DNA from: Sphingobacterium thalpophilum
Lineage (GTDB): Bacteria > Bacteroidota > Bacteroidia > Sphingobacteriales > Sphingobacteriaceae
Length of the DNA: 64,000 bases
NCBI RefSeq assembly: GCF_038396785.1
Contig: NZ_CP151087.1
Coordinates: 5,518,001-5,582,000 of the forward strand
Reading direction: 5' to 3'
Of this stretch, positions 1 through 7,707 are shown piece by piece. The stretch's first letter is position 1; every line of letters begins with the position of its first letter. A program made the translations under genes and the position numbers. Below the pieces are notes generated by a model, which had not been told where the DNA came from, did not search any database, and saw only the letters and a program-made list of their open reading frames with translations.

Positions 1-75
1 TCTCCTGAAATTAAAGATATTGTCAATGCACATTGCCAGACTTTTAGAATAGCAATAGATTTATATAATTTATAA
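1..75 (+). CDS. C-terminal end of an unidentified protein (partial)
   Basis: Only one frame is open from the first base. It runs 24 codons to TAA at 73-75 and ends in ...IAIDLYNL; the other two forward frames stop early. It lies 10 bp before the next gene in the same direction, as would the tail of an upstream operon member. The fragment is too short to assign a family and could be chance, so this is a tentative call. Confidence 0.35.
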   Translation, partial: SPEIKDIVNAHCQTFRIAIDLYNL

Positions 76-85
76 GATAAGAAAT

Positions 86-1144
86 ATGTTTTTTCACCAA
101 GATGCAACTTTTGAAGCGTTATCCATTCATCGTGTAGGCAATAAAGCGCAAGATGAATTTTATATTTTGTCGGATGCCCCGGTATCTCTTGAAGGAGATG
201 AAGTGTTGCCTGGACTATTGATGCAGTATTTTATGAGTCCTTTTGCAAAGGTGAATGAGGTATATCGCTTATATCATCCGAATGGAGAGCTGGAACTGAA
301 TGAGATTTTCTATTTTGCAAGACAGTATTTTAAGGAGCAGCTTCCATTTCACGATTTTTCCCAACAAATTTCAAAACACCTTTATGAGGTATCCAGCCAT
401 CCAAAAATTAAAGCTGGGGAGGTGTACGTAGTTGCCTTAAAGAATGTACAGATCGAAGGGGAAGAACATGATGCCATTGGTATATTCAAATCGGAGAATA
501 AAGAGACTTATTTGAAAGTATATCCGGAGCAAGGTGCTTTTATGTTGGAATATGAGCAGGAGGCGATCAATATCAATAAACTGGACAAAGGCTGTATTAT
601 TATCAATGTAGAAGAAGAAGAAGGTTATAAGGTGCTGGTTCTCGATCAGACAAACCGTCAACAGGAGGCAGTATACTGGAAAGATGAGTTTCTACAGCTG
701 CGCGTGCGTAACGATAACTTCAATCAAACAGGGAATTATCTAAAAGTCTATAAGAACTTTGTTCAGGAAAAACTAGATGAGACATTTGAACTGGAGAAAG
801 CGGACAAAATTGATTTGATGAACAAATCCATGAATTACTTTAAGGAAAAAGAAACTTTTGTCCAAGAAGAATTTGAGGAGGAAGTACTGGGCAATCCGCA
901 GGCTATTGCTTTATTTCAGGACTTTAAAGCTGGTTTTGAAGACGAATTTGACTCCCCATTTCAGGCAAGTTTTGAAATAGCAGATAAAGCGGTGAAAAAA
1001 ATGGAATCTTCTTATAAGTCTGTTTTAAAGCTGGATAAGAATTTTCATATCTATGTTCATGGCAAACGTGAATATCTTGAGAAGGGGTACGATGAGGATA
1101 AAGGCATGAATTATTACAAGGTCTATTTTGAGAACGAAAGTTAA
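86..1144 (+). CDS. Nucleoid-associated protein, NdpA/YejK (NA37) family
   Basis: A 352-residue soluble, acidic protein without signal peptide or membrane segments. Its overall pattern fits the 37-kDa nucleoid-associated protein family (E. coli YejK/NdpA, about 335 residues): an N-terminal block with the A-L-S-I-H-R-V-G stretch, a middle segment ending in F-K-S-E-N-K-x-T-Y-L-K, and a helical C-terminal half. Family members bind DNA and co-purify with the nucleoid; their exact role is unclear, and in Bacteroidota they are often encoded near defence or recombination genes, which is not the case here. The next gene starts 20 bp downstream, so the two may be co-transcribed. Assignment rests on recognition of the family pattern, not on a catalytic motif. 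Confidence 0.75.
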   Translation: MFFHQDATFEALSIHRVGNKAQDEFYILSDAPVSLEGDEVLPGLLMQYFMSPFAKVNEVYRLYHPNGELELNEIFYFARQYFKEQLPFHDFSQQISKHLYEVSSHPKIKAGEVYVVALKNVQIEGEEHDAIGIFKSENKETYLKVYPEQGAFMLEYEQEAININKLDKGCIIINVEEEEGYKVLVLDQTNRQQEAVYWKDEFLQLRVRNDNFNQTGNYLKVYKNFVQEKLDETFELEKADKIDLMNKSMNYFKEKETFVQEEFEEEVLGNPQAIALFQDFKAGFEDEFDSPFQASFEIADKAVKKMESSYKSVLKLDKNFHIYVHGKREYLEKGYDEDKGMNYYKVYFENES

Positions 1145-1164
1145 TCGTTTTATAGCTTATTTGA

Positions 1165-2247
1165 ATGGAGAAACGCGATAAAATAGCTGTTTTCACGGTA
1201 GTATTACTTCTGATTGGAATTTTTATTTTCTCCTTGGTTGAGCAACATAGCCAATGGATTGAGGCGTTTTATGCACGCGGGTTTTACCGTTACTATAGTC
1301 ATGTGCCAAGATTTATTTTTGGGTATGTTCCCTCCTTTAGTTTAGGTGATCTATTTTATGTCCTAGTCGTTGCATTTCTACTCTATTCAATTGCTAAATT
1401 AATCGGAAATTTATGGAAAGGAAGATGGAAAAGTTCTTTTCGTTCGGTTTTGACTATGATCAATTTGGTATTAGGTCTCTATTTTTTCTTTTACCTATCA
1501 TGGGGTATGAATTACTATCGTGAACCAATCAGTATAAATGCCAATTTGAAAGTTGATAGCTTAAAGTTAGCGGATTATCTCGTGGTTTTGAATGGGTTTT
1601 TGGACAGTACAAATAATCTGCGGGAACATGTGAATCCATCCGAATGGGAAGAGCATAAAGAAACTATTCAAAGGGATTTGAATACATGGGTACAACAGGA
1701 TACGGCTTTTGCAGATTTCCTGTCAAGAGGTCAAATTAGGGCAAAATCACCCATAAATAGCAGGATAGTTTCTTTTTTTGGTGTCTCAGGTTATTTTAAT
1801 CCGTTCACTCATGAAGCACATGTTAATAAAGCCATGCCGGTAACCTTTTTACCTTTTACTACAGTGCATGAACTTGCGCATCAACAGGGAATTGGTTTTG
1901 AAGACGAGGCGAATTTTATCGCTTTTGCTCGCTTACAGCGACATCCACAGATCTTTTACCGATATTCGGCTTATCTACAGACCACACTGTATATGTTACG
2001 TGAACTGCAGGGCATGTATCCTGATTTAGGAAAAGATTACAAGGGAAGATTAAGCGCAAAAGTATTGAACGATATGGAAAAAGAAAGGTATTTCTGGAGT
2101 CAATACACAGGTTGGGTCGACGATGTGATGGGATTGTTTTATAATCAATACCTCAAGCACAACAATCAACAGGAAGGCATAGCACGATACGATCGGATGA
2201 CACGGTTGGTGTTGGCCTATGAGCTTAAAAGAAGAGGTTGTAGATAA
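1165..2247 (+). CDS. DUF3810 family membrane protein with HExxH zinc-protease motif
   Basis: A 360-residue protein with three predicted transmembrane helices in the N-terminal third (about residues 8-28, 60-82 and 95-117), followed by a large soluble part. Residues 235-239 read H-E-L-A-H and are followed by G-F-E-D-E-A-N, giving an HExxH zinc site with a downstream Glu (246 or 248) placed as in gluzincin-like peptidases. This matches the DUF3810 family, common in Bacteroidota and Firmicutes; no substrate is known. The start lies 20 bp after the nucleoid-associated gene. A strong bidirectional terminator follows. Proteolytic activity is an inference from the motif alone. Confidence 0.85.
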   Translation: MEKRDKIAVFTVVLLLIGIFIFSLVEQHSQWIEAFYARGFYRYYSHVPRFIFGYVPSFSLGDLFYVLVVAFLLYSIAKLIGNLWKGRWKSSFRSVLTMINLVLGLYFFFYLSWGMNYYREPISINANLKVDSLKLADYLVVLNGFLDSTNNLREHVNPSEWEEHKETIQRDLNTWVQQDTAFADFLSRGQIRAKSPINSRIVSFFGVSGYFNPFTHEAHVNKAMPVTFLPFTTVHELAHQQGIGFEDEANFIAFARLQRHPQIFYRYSAYLQTTLYMLRELQGMYPDLGKDYKGRLSAKVLNDMEKERYFWSQYTGWVDDVMGLFYNQYLKHNNQQEGIARYDRMTRLVLAYELKRRGCR

Positions 2248-2260
2248 TAATGAGTCCATT

Positions 2261-2295
2261 AAAAAAGGCGTATTAGAGAATAATACGCCTTTTTT
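2261..2295. terminator. Bidirectional intrinsic terminator
   Basis: A 14-bp perfect stem (2261-2274 with 2282-2295, core GGCGTATT) has A-runs on the left and T-runs on the right. It sits between the convergent DUF3810 gene and the secreted-protein gene and can serve both. Confidence 0.9.
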
Positions 2296-2313
2296 ATGGA
2301 TTAAGGAATTTTG

Positions 2314-2949
2314 TTATTGTGTTGAAATTAGTTCAAATGTACCTTCAGTTCCGGCACTGCCCGAATAAATTTGCCCTTGAGGCAAGCCTCTCAATCCGGT
2401 GGGAGCGGTTTTAATCCGATCATAGATGTTTCTCAAGTCCGTGTTTGCATTGACAGCCCGCCCACCTGCTGCAACATCTCCATAAATATAATTAGGCGCT
2501 TTTTTATTTGTTGTCTGAGGTTTAAGGCTACCAGTTGTTAAATTGACTTTAATTTTTCCTCCGTTACCATTCGGAAAAGTTTTGGTGCCATTAAAAGCGT
2601 CATCTCCCTTTGCAATGATATAAAGAGAACCTAATTTTTGAAAATTAGCATTGATGTCAAAATTTGCACCATTATTCTTTCCATCTGTTCCATAGATGGT
2701 TGCTTTATTTCCAATTTCAGCATAACCAATTGTTAGCTTGACATTTTTCTTACCATAGAACGAAAGGGTAGAATTGTCTTTCATGATTAAGGTATCGATG
2801 TGCATGACAACAGTAGAGTCTCTATTATCGATATTTTTTTTCGCTTTTTTGCCAATTTCCAGTTTAGAAATATGTTGTGTTTCTTGTGCTTTCCCAGTGA
2901 AGGTCATTGCAAAGCAAAGAAAAAAGCCTAGAATAAATTTAAATTTCAT
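2314..2949 (-). CDS. Small secreted protein of unknown function
   Basis: 211 residues with a clear Sec signal peptide (about residues 1-21: charged MKFKF, a hydrophobic FILGFFLCFAM core, cleavage near G-K-A|Q-E). The mature part is rich in Asn, Gly, Lys and Thr, with short alternating hydrophobic stretches such as S-L-Y-I-I-A-K-G and L-T-I-G-Y-A, suggesting a beta-rich, possibly beta-helical fold, and a glycine-rich C-terminus. No lipobox and no known domain is recognised. It is monocistronic by position: a terminator lies downstream and lpxB follows in the same orientation. Likely periplasmic or exported; function unknown. Confidence 0.65.
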   Translation of the reverse strand: MKFKFILGFFLCFAMTFTGKAQETQHISKLEIGKKAKKNIDNRDSTVVMHIDTLIMKDNSTLSFYGKKNVKLTIGYAEIGNKATIYGTDGKNNGANFDINANFQKLGSLYIIAKGDDAFNGTKTFPNGNGGKIKVNLTTGSLKPQTTNKKAPNYIYGDVAAGGRAVNANTDLRNIYDRIKTAPTGLRGLPQGQIYSGSAGTEGTFELISTQ

Positions 2950-3006
2950 AAAACTTTTAATTAATTGTAACTAACTAGTAGTTTGACAAATAAAAGGTAA
3001 AAGAGT

Positions 3007-4122
3007 TTAAAATTTAGCGAGATATTTTACAATTAATTTGGCAGTTTTCTCTGATGCGCCAGGAGAATCTAGCTTTTCGGCTAAAATATCATAGTTTTCC
3101 ATCACACTTGCACGGTGAGCTTTGTTATTGATAAGTTCACCTACTTCATAGGAGATATCGTATGCCGTGCATTCGTCTTGAATCAATTCCCGTACTGATA
3201 AGAAATTGTTAATTAGATTGACTAGTGAGATAAATTTAACCTTGATGACTAATTTGGCAATCCATACCGATATTGGGTTAGCTTTATAAACGACAACCTG
3301 AGGTACTTTCAAGATACCTGTTTCGAGTGTAGCCGTTCCACTCGTTACGACTGCGGCTTCTGCGTTATGGAGAATGTCGTAGGTTTGATTGAAGATTACG
3401 GGAATATCAATACCTTTAAAAAATTGCTTGTAGTAGGCTTCATCAAAATTAGGCGCACCGGCAATGACAAATTGATGTACAGGAAAGAAAAATGGAAGTT
3501 CGGCCATGATGGGAAGGAGGTTGGCAATTTCCATTTCGCGGCTTCCGGGTAAAAGGGCGATCAAGGGTTTTTCTGAAAATCCATGCTGCTCCCTGAACTT
3601 TGGGTTGAATTGATAGGCTGAAATCGCATCCAACAGCGGGTTTCCAACGTAATCAACGGGCATGCGCCACTTTTTATAAAAATCTACCTCAAAAGGCAGA
3701 ATACAAAACATATGGTCGACAATCCGTTTGATTTTCTTTACGCGGCCTTGATTCCAGGCCCACACTTTAGGGGAAATATAATAACATGTTTTGATGCCAT
3801 TTTTTTTTGCAAAATCAGCAATTTTCAAATTGAAGCCAGGGAAATCTATAAGAATGACGGTATCCGGTTTTTCTTTCAATAGATCATTTTTAACAAGTTT
3901 GAGATTCCTAGATATCTTGGGCAGATTTTTTAAAACCTCTATAAAGCCCATAAAGGCCATTTCTGAAGTATGTATCAACGCTTTTTTTCCCGCCTCTGCT
4001 TGCATGAGATTGCCCCCTACGATTTGGAAAGTCGCATCGGGGTCTTCAATTTTTAATGCTTTAATAAGATTGGCACCATGTAAGTCTCCTGAAGTTTCAC
4101 CTGCAATAAGATAGTATTTCAT
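3007..4122 (-). CDS. lpxB: Lipid-A-disaccharide synthase
   Basis: 371 residues, the usual length of LpxB (GT19 family). The enzyme joins UDP-2,3-diacylglucosamine to lipid X to form the disaccharide of lipid A at the inner face of the cytoplasmic membrane. Diagnostic features: the N-terminal G-E-T-S-G-D-L-H-G motif (residues 8-16), the Y-Y-I-S-P-K-V-W-A-W block, L-P-G-S-R-E and the C-terminal S-G-T-A-T-L-E-T-G nucleotide-sugar motif. In many Bacteroidota surE lies just upstream of lpxB; here the upstream side holds about 190 bp of unrecognised sequence and then an IS110-family element, so the native neighbour may have been displaced. Confidence 0.97.
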   Translation of the reverse strand: MKYYLIAGETSGDLHGANLIKALKIEDPDATFQIVGGNLMQAEAGKKALIHTSEMAFMGFIEVLKNLPKISRNLKLVKNDLLKEKPDTVILIDFPGFNLKIADFAKKNGIKTCYYISPKVWAWNQGRVKKIKRIVDHMFCILPFEVDFYKKWRMPVDYVGNPLLDAISAYQFNPKFREQHGFSEKPLIALLPGSREMEIANLLPIMAELPFFFPVHQFVIAGAPNFDEAYYKQFFKGIDIPVIFNQTYDILHNAEAAVVTSGTATLETGILKVPQVVVYKANPISVWIAKLVIKVKFISLVNLINNFLSVRELIQDECTAYDISYEVGELINNKAHRASVMENYDILAEKLDSPGASEKTAKLIVKYLAKF

Positions 4123-4310
4123 ATGTCAATGATTTTATTCTTTATGATCTTATGAGATATCTTTTTTTCGTTAAAACTGCGTTTAGTCTTAACCATGGAT
4201 ATTTCATTCAAATGATCGTTTTTGAACTGTTAAAGATAAGATTATTCTAGGTATATGATGAATTCGAGCATATTATTCCATATCTTTCCTCTATAAATTA
4301 ACTATAATAC

Positions 4311-4483
4311 AGTCCCCTTGCGCATTGGGTTTTGCGATTTTCCTCTTCGAGTTTGGTCAGCCGTAAGGCTGGCATTAACTCATGCTTGTGTACTTATAGC
4401 CTTTTCAGGCATTTGCATTGGCCAATTTAAAAACGGGGTCTTTTAGCCACCATAAAGATACCCGGCCTTTACGCAAAAAATTG
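4311..4483 (-). ncRNA. Candidate bridge-RNA region of the IS110-family element
   Basis: This is the non-coding segment between the transposase stop and the left inverted repeat. On either strand it can fold several hairpins: a 7-bp stem with a 4-nt loop at 4356-4373 (CAGCC/GGCTG core), a 4-bp stem at 4321-4336 (CGCA/TGCG) and a small GCC/GGC hairpin at 4399-4410. IS110-family recombinases are known to use an RNA made from a non-coding end to pair donor and target DNA. Position and structure fit such an RNA, but no covariance evidence is available and the RNA ends are unknown. Confidence 0.45.
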
Positions 4484-5680
4484 TTATGGTTTAAGTTTCG
4501 CTATGCGTTCCATTTCTTTTTGGTGATACCGTATCCTGGCATCTAGTTTGGCTGGTTCGTAGATCACCTGTAGTGCCGGATTATAAGGGGTTAAGTCTTT
4601 TAGGATATTCCATACAACAACGGATATTTTTCGTGCGATAGCGATCAGGGCCTTTTTCGAGGATTTTCTTATACTTAGACGGTTGAATTTGTCTTTAAAA
4701 TAGGAGCCTTTACAGCGGCTTGCCGCCCAGGCAACCTGTACCAGTATTGGCTTGAGATATCTGTTTCCTTTAGTGATCGCTGTACTTTTATATTTCCCTG
4801 CGCTTTCATCATTCTTTGGTCGTAATCCGACCCATCCGCTCAGTTTACCGCTGTTTTCAAAAACTTTCATGTCTGCGCCGGTCTCGGCGATGATCACAGC
4901 GGAACTGATACGGCTAACGCCGGGAATCGTCTTTAGCAAGGCACTCTGCCGTGGAAAATCACGCAGGCAGATAGCTTCAATCTTTTCTATATACTCAGCA
5001 GACTGCTTGATCAACAGGTCGTATTCAGCTTTTGCCATCTGCAGGTTGAAGCGGTGGTGCTCCTTCATGCAGCCGGTTAGTGCTGCTGCCAGCTTTCCGT
5101 TTTCTTTGTTCTTCTTACTGGCATAGACCAGTTTGCTTAAACGTACGGCATCACGCTCCCCGGCTATCAGGGCATCAATGACACTCAGCATACTTTTCCC
5201 TCCGATATCGGTCACAAGACTACCCAAACGGATTCCGGCCTGTACGAGGATATTGTCCATTTTGGTAAGCATACGGACTATCCGCTGCTGCAACTTGCTA
5301 TAGGAACGGGTGTAGCTCCTGAGTTCCTGTATTCGCTCACCGGGCACAAAACTCCCGCGAAGCATATCTTTGTGAAGTAGCTGGGCAATCCACTGTGCAT
5401 CCTTTACATCGCTTTTGCGGCCGGGCAGCTGTTTGATTAAAAAGGGATTCACCAGCATCAGATCAAAGCCCATTTCAGAGAGAATATTCCAGACCGGGAT
5501 CCAGTAAATACTGGTACTCTCCATCGCTACTCGGAGAACACCCGCAGCCTTCAAGTAGGCTCCCAACTGTCGAATGCCCGTACTGAAGGTTTCGAAAACC
5601 TCCACATCCGAATAATGCTTCCCATTAAATACCGCACAAAAAATACTATCTTTATGCACGTCAAGTCCTGCTGTTTTCAT
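4484..5680 (-). CDS. IS110-family transposase (DEDD recombinase)
   Basis: 398 residues when started at the ATG at 5680, giving M-K-T-A-G-L-D-V-H-K-D, the canonical N-terminus of the RuvC-like DEDD domain. A longer in-frame start at 5746 adds 22 residues that would run through the inverted repeat and is rejected. Acidic residues of the DEDD fold are visible: D in G-L-D-V-H-K, E in A-M-E-S-T-S and D in K-S-D-V-K-D-A. The C-terminal Transposase_20 domain has I-P-G-V-S-R-I-S-S, L-S-G-W-V-G-L-R-P and E-S-A-G; the last is probably the region of the catalytic serine. A central coiled-coil helix joins the two. The gene appears intact. Confidence 0.95.
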   Translation of the reverse strand: MKTAGLDVHKDSIFCAVFNGKHYSDVEVFETFSTGIRQLGAYLKAAGVLRVAMESTSIYWIPVWNILSEMGFDLMLVNPFLIKQLPGRKSDVKDAQWIAQLLHKDMLRGSFVPGERIQELRSYTRSYSKLQQRIVRMLTKMDNILVQAGIRLGSLVTDIGGKSMLSVIDALIAGERDAVRLSKLVYASKKNKENGKLAAALTGCMKEHHRFNLQMAKAEYDLLIKQSAEYIEKIEAICLRDFPRQSALLKTIPGVSRISSAVIIAETGADMKVFENSGKLSGWVGLRPKNDESAGKYKSTAITKGNRYLKPILVQVAWAASRCKGSYFKDKFNRLSIRKSSKKALIAIARKISVVVWNILKDLTPYNPALQVIYEPAKLDARIRYHQKEMERIAKLKP

Positions 5681-5843
5681 ATAACTTTTTTTTTCAACAT
5701 AAAGATAAGCAGCGGGACTTGCTTTGATTGCGATAGCTCTCGCCAATTTTTATCCGCTTGTGTGTAATCGGAAAATTAAATGTAAATTTAATTAAAGATG
5801 TTCAAGTTTTGAAGAAAATATCCGAAGTATAAAAGGTAAATAG

Positions 5844-5851
5844 TAATTTTG
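5844..5851 (+). promoter_or_regulatory. -7 promoter box of ftsB/divIC, 4 nt from ATG
   Basis: TAATTTTG matches the Bacteroidota -7 consensus TAnnTTTG and ends 4 nt before the ATG at 5856, so the mRNA may be leaderless. No TTG lies at the right distance upstream, which makes this weaker than the other promoters listed. Confidence 0.5.
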
Positions 5852-5855
5852 TCTT

Positions 5856-6161
5856 ATGCAACGATTGTGGTCCTTAATAAGAAATAAGTATTTGTTAGCC
5901 GCTTTGGCTTTTCTCGTGTGGATGTTGTTTTTTGATCGAAATGACTTTGCCACGCAGTATAGTTATCAAAAGCAGAAAGCGAATTTGGAAAGTGAACGCT
6001 CCTTCTACCTTAAGGAAAATGCGGCTATCATTAAAACAATAAACGATATTCGATCAAATCCGCAGGAAGTACAACGTATTGCACGTGAGAAGTATAAGAT
6101 GAAAAAAGATAATGAAGATATTTATGTGATTACTAAAGTAGCACCTAAAGAGAATCATTAA
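5856..6161 (+). CDS. Septum formation initiator, FtsB/DivIC family
   Basis: 101 residues: a short basic cytoplasmic N-terminus (MQRLWSLIRNK), one transmembrane helix (about 12-27) and a periplasmic coiled coil (about 36-72), then the family's conserved segment with N-P-x-E-V-Q-R-I-A-R-E-K-Y-x-M. This is the standard architecture of FtsB/DivIC, which forms a heterocomplex with FtsL and FtsQ/DivIB in the divisome. The gene stands alone, about 135 bp beyond the end of the IS110-family element and followed by a hairpin. The promoter box 4 nt from the start codon argues that expression does not depend on the insertion sequence. Confidence 0.93.
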   Translation: MQRLWSLIRNKYLLAALAFLVWMLFFDRNDFATQYSYQKQKANLESERSFYLKENAAIIKTINDIRSNPQEVQRIAREKYKMKKDNEDIYVITKVAPKENH

Positions 6162-6187
6162 GATCTACGATATGATATAAAATGAGA

Positions 6188-6223
6188 AACAACGGCCATC
6201 ATGTTTACATGACGGCCGTTGTT
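6188..6223. terminator. GC-rich hairpin between convergent genes
   Basis: A 16-bp stem (6188-6203 with 6208-6223, core AACGGCC) with loop TTTA and one non-Watson-Crick position. There is no strong T-run on either side, so its terminator role is inferred from its position between two convergent genes. Confidence 0.65.
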
Positions 6224-6247
6224 ATATAGTATATAGATATGGGTATT

Positions 6248-6958
6248 TTAATTTGCGGCTTGGGCTACTAGACCAATATATAAAGGTTTCTTTTCATCAT
6301 TAGCCTTGCCTATGAGTATTAATGAATAATAATAACCTTCAACCAATTTAATGTCGCTACGTGTTGCGATAGTTTTTCCGGCTTTATCACGAGCGGTGAC
6401 AGTGAATGTGCCACTCTTTTGAGCAATAAATCCCTGATGGGCACTTGCTGAATTTTGTGTTTCTTGTGCTCTATTGGTCCATTCTGAGGGGGAAGCCTGA
6501 TCGCCTATTTTCAGGGTAACTAAATCTGTACCTTCAGCAAGATTAAAGAAGCGTAAACCAGACTCTGTATTTTTGATGTCTTTATTGATTCGATCTGTTG
6601 TGATCACCTGTACGGGTTTGGCTTTAGTTCCAAATAAAAAGGATGTATAGATGGTGCTATCTTTGATTGTTACAGTTGTATCCGTTAATTTCGTGTTATA
6701 TTCAGCGGAGACTGCAATTCTACGTGCTCCTGTAAATAGCCCAATTTGAGCATAACTCTTGAATCCCAATGGATAATTAGGGTTTTGAAGCGGGCCGCCG
6801 TCTGCAAAATATATAACTGCATTGGCATCCGTGTATCCATTAACCATGGTAAGCAATGCGGCAGGAATTGGCTGGTCATCGTTATCTTTTAGACAGCTTG
6901 TTAAAAAGAATGCCGCTAAAGCAATAGCAATAAAATTAAATAATCTATAGTTTTTCAT
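6248..6958 (-). CDS. DUF4397 domain lipoprotein
   Basis: 236 residues with a lipoprotein signal: basic N-terminus, hydrophobic core and lipobox L-T-S-C with Cys22, followed by an acidic linker (L-K-D-N-D-D-Q). The mature part has the features of DUF4397 proteins: an early V-N-G-Y-T-D-A-N-A-V-I-Y-F-A-D-G strand pair and a C-terminal Y-Y-Y-S-L-I-L-I-G segment typical of this beta-sandwich fold. Such proteins are abundant outer-membrane-anchored lipoproteins in Bacteroidota with no defined function. It is a single gene with about 320 bp of non-coding DNA upstream. Confidence 0.8.
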   Translation of the reverse strand: MKNYRLFNFIAIALAAFFLTSCLKDNDDQPIPAALLTMVNGYTDANAVIYFADGGPLQNPNYPLGFKSYAQIGLFTGARRIAVSAEYNTKLTDTTVTIKDSTIYTSFLFGTKAKPVQVITTDRINKDIKNTESGLRFFNLAEGTDLVTLKIGDQASPSEWTNRAQETQNSASAHQGFIAQKSGTFTVTARDKAGKTIATRSDIKLVEGYYYSLILIGKANDEKKPLYIGLVAQAAN

Positions 6959-7248
6959 AACCGTGTAATATTAAAATTTGTTTTTGTGACTCACATTGCG
7001 CTTGTGTTGTCTATTATACGGAGATGACTGACACTTTGCTACAGCGATTTGTAAAAATAATAAAAATCCATATTCAGACCTCGTTTTTTATTCCGATGAC
7101 CGTTGTAAATGAATATATAGAGTAGTTGGTTGGACCGACAGCGGATCAATAAGGGTTTCTAGGCAAAATTTAGTCGGTGTGAGGGGAGGGATTTGGTTAT
7201 GTCCGCTGCGCATTCTGATTCTGGTTCGTGTTTGGTTTAGCGCGAGGA
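6959..7248. other. Intergenic region between divergent genes
   Basis: With the promoter at 7249-7280 this gap is 326 bp. I see no open reading frame of note, no strong hairpin and no repeat. It should contain the promoter of the DUF4397 gene on the minus strand, but no clear TAnnTTTG box with a spaced TTG was found there. Confidence 0.5.
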
Positions 7249-7280
7249 TTTGGATTGTTAAACTAGTAATCCTAATTTTG
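7249..7280 (+). promoter_or_regulatory. Promoter of the YkvA gene, predicted leaderless
   Basis: TTTG at 7249-7252, a 20-nt spacer and TAATTTTG at 7273-7280 give an exact Bacteroidota promoter. Only 4 nt separate it from the ATG at 7285, so transcription should start at or next to the start codon. Confidence 0.75.
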
Positions 7281-7284
7281 AAGT

Positions 7285-7653
7285 ATGAACAATAGAATCA
7301 AAAGAATTGCGAAGGGAATGTTTGAGCAGTTTAGGCATCGTAAAATTACGGAATCTGAATTTGTACAGGCGGAGGCAAAAGCGAGGAATCTAGGAGGCTA
7401 TATGGACGACTTCAACGTATTAATTGCGATGTGTAAGGACACCATTACGGGGAAGTATAAAATGGACAAATGGAATTTATCGATTATTATTGGAACGATA
7501 CTTTATGTGGTTTCGCCAATTGATGCAATTCCCGATTTTATTCTCGTGGGCGGGTGGATCGATGATGTGGCCATTGTGGGTTATGCGATTCGCAAACTCA
7601 GCGCTGAGATGGAACAGTACAAGCGTTCAAAGTTTCCTGTCGAAACGAGATAA
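7285..7653 (+). CDS. YkvA-like protein (DUF1232)
   Basis: 122 residues. The diagnostic DUF1232 segment is a hydrophobic helix followed by V-S-P-I-D-A-I-P-D-F-I and G-W-I-D-D-V-A-I-V-G (about residues 70-105). The N-terminal half is basic and soluble. YkvA-family proteins are small membrane-associated proteins of unknown function. The gene is monocistronic: it has its own promoter immediately before the ATG and a strong terminator directly after the stop. An overlapping open frame in another register is a shadow of this gene. Confidence 0.9.
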   Translation: MNNRIKRIAKGMFEQFRHRKITESEFVQAEAKARNLGGYMDDFNVLIAMCKDTITGKYKMDKWNLSIIIGTILYVVSPIDAIPDFILVGGWIDDVAIVGYAIRKLSAEMEQYKRSKFPVETR

Positions 7654-7655
7654 AT

Positions 7656-7688
7656 AAAAAAAGCTACTTTTCTAAAGTAGCTTTTTTT
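7656..7688. terminator. Bidirectional intrinsic terminator
   Basis: A perfect 15-bp stem (7656-7670 with 7674-7688, core GCTACTTT) with loop TCT, an A-run on one side and a T-run on the other. It lies between the convergent ykvA-like gene and purH. Confidence 0.92.
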
Positions 7689-7707
7689 ATTTATTATTGA
7701 AGTTCAA

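Larger units (their letters stand above)
4311..5719 (-). mobile_element. IS110-family insertion sequence (IS1111-like layout)
   Basis: One DEDD transposase gene lies on the minus strand, with about 170 bp of non-coding DNA after its stop and little before its start. The limits are inferred from a short inverted repeat, AGTCCC at 4311-4316 and GGGACT at 5714-5719 (a few more bases match if one gap is allowed). A near-identical direct repeat flanks the gene, CACCATAAAGATA at 4448-4460 and CAACATAAAGATA at 5695-5707. No target duplication is seen, as expected for IS110 elements. The long non-coding end lies downstream of the transposase, the arrangement of the IS1111 subgroup. True ends may extend a few bases beyond the inverted repeat. 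Confidence 0.7.

Noticed and set aside
5681..5746. 22-residue N-terminal extension of the IS110 transposase
   Set aside because: It crosses the inverted repeat at the element end and the conserved domain begins at the internal Met.
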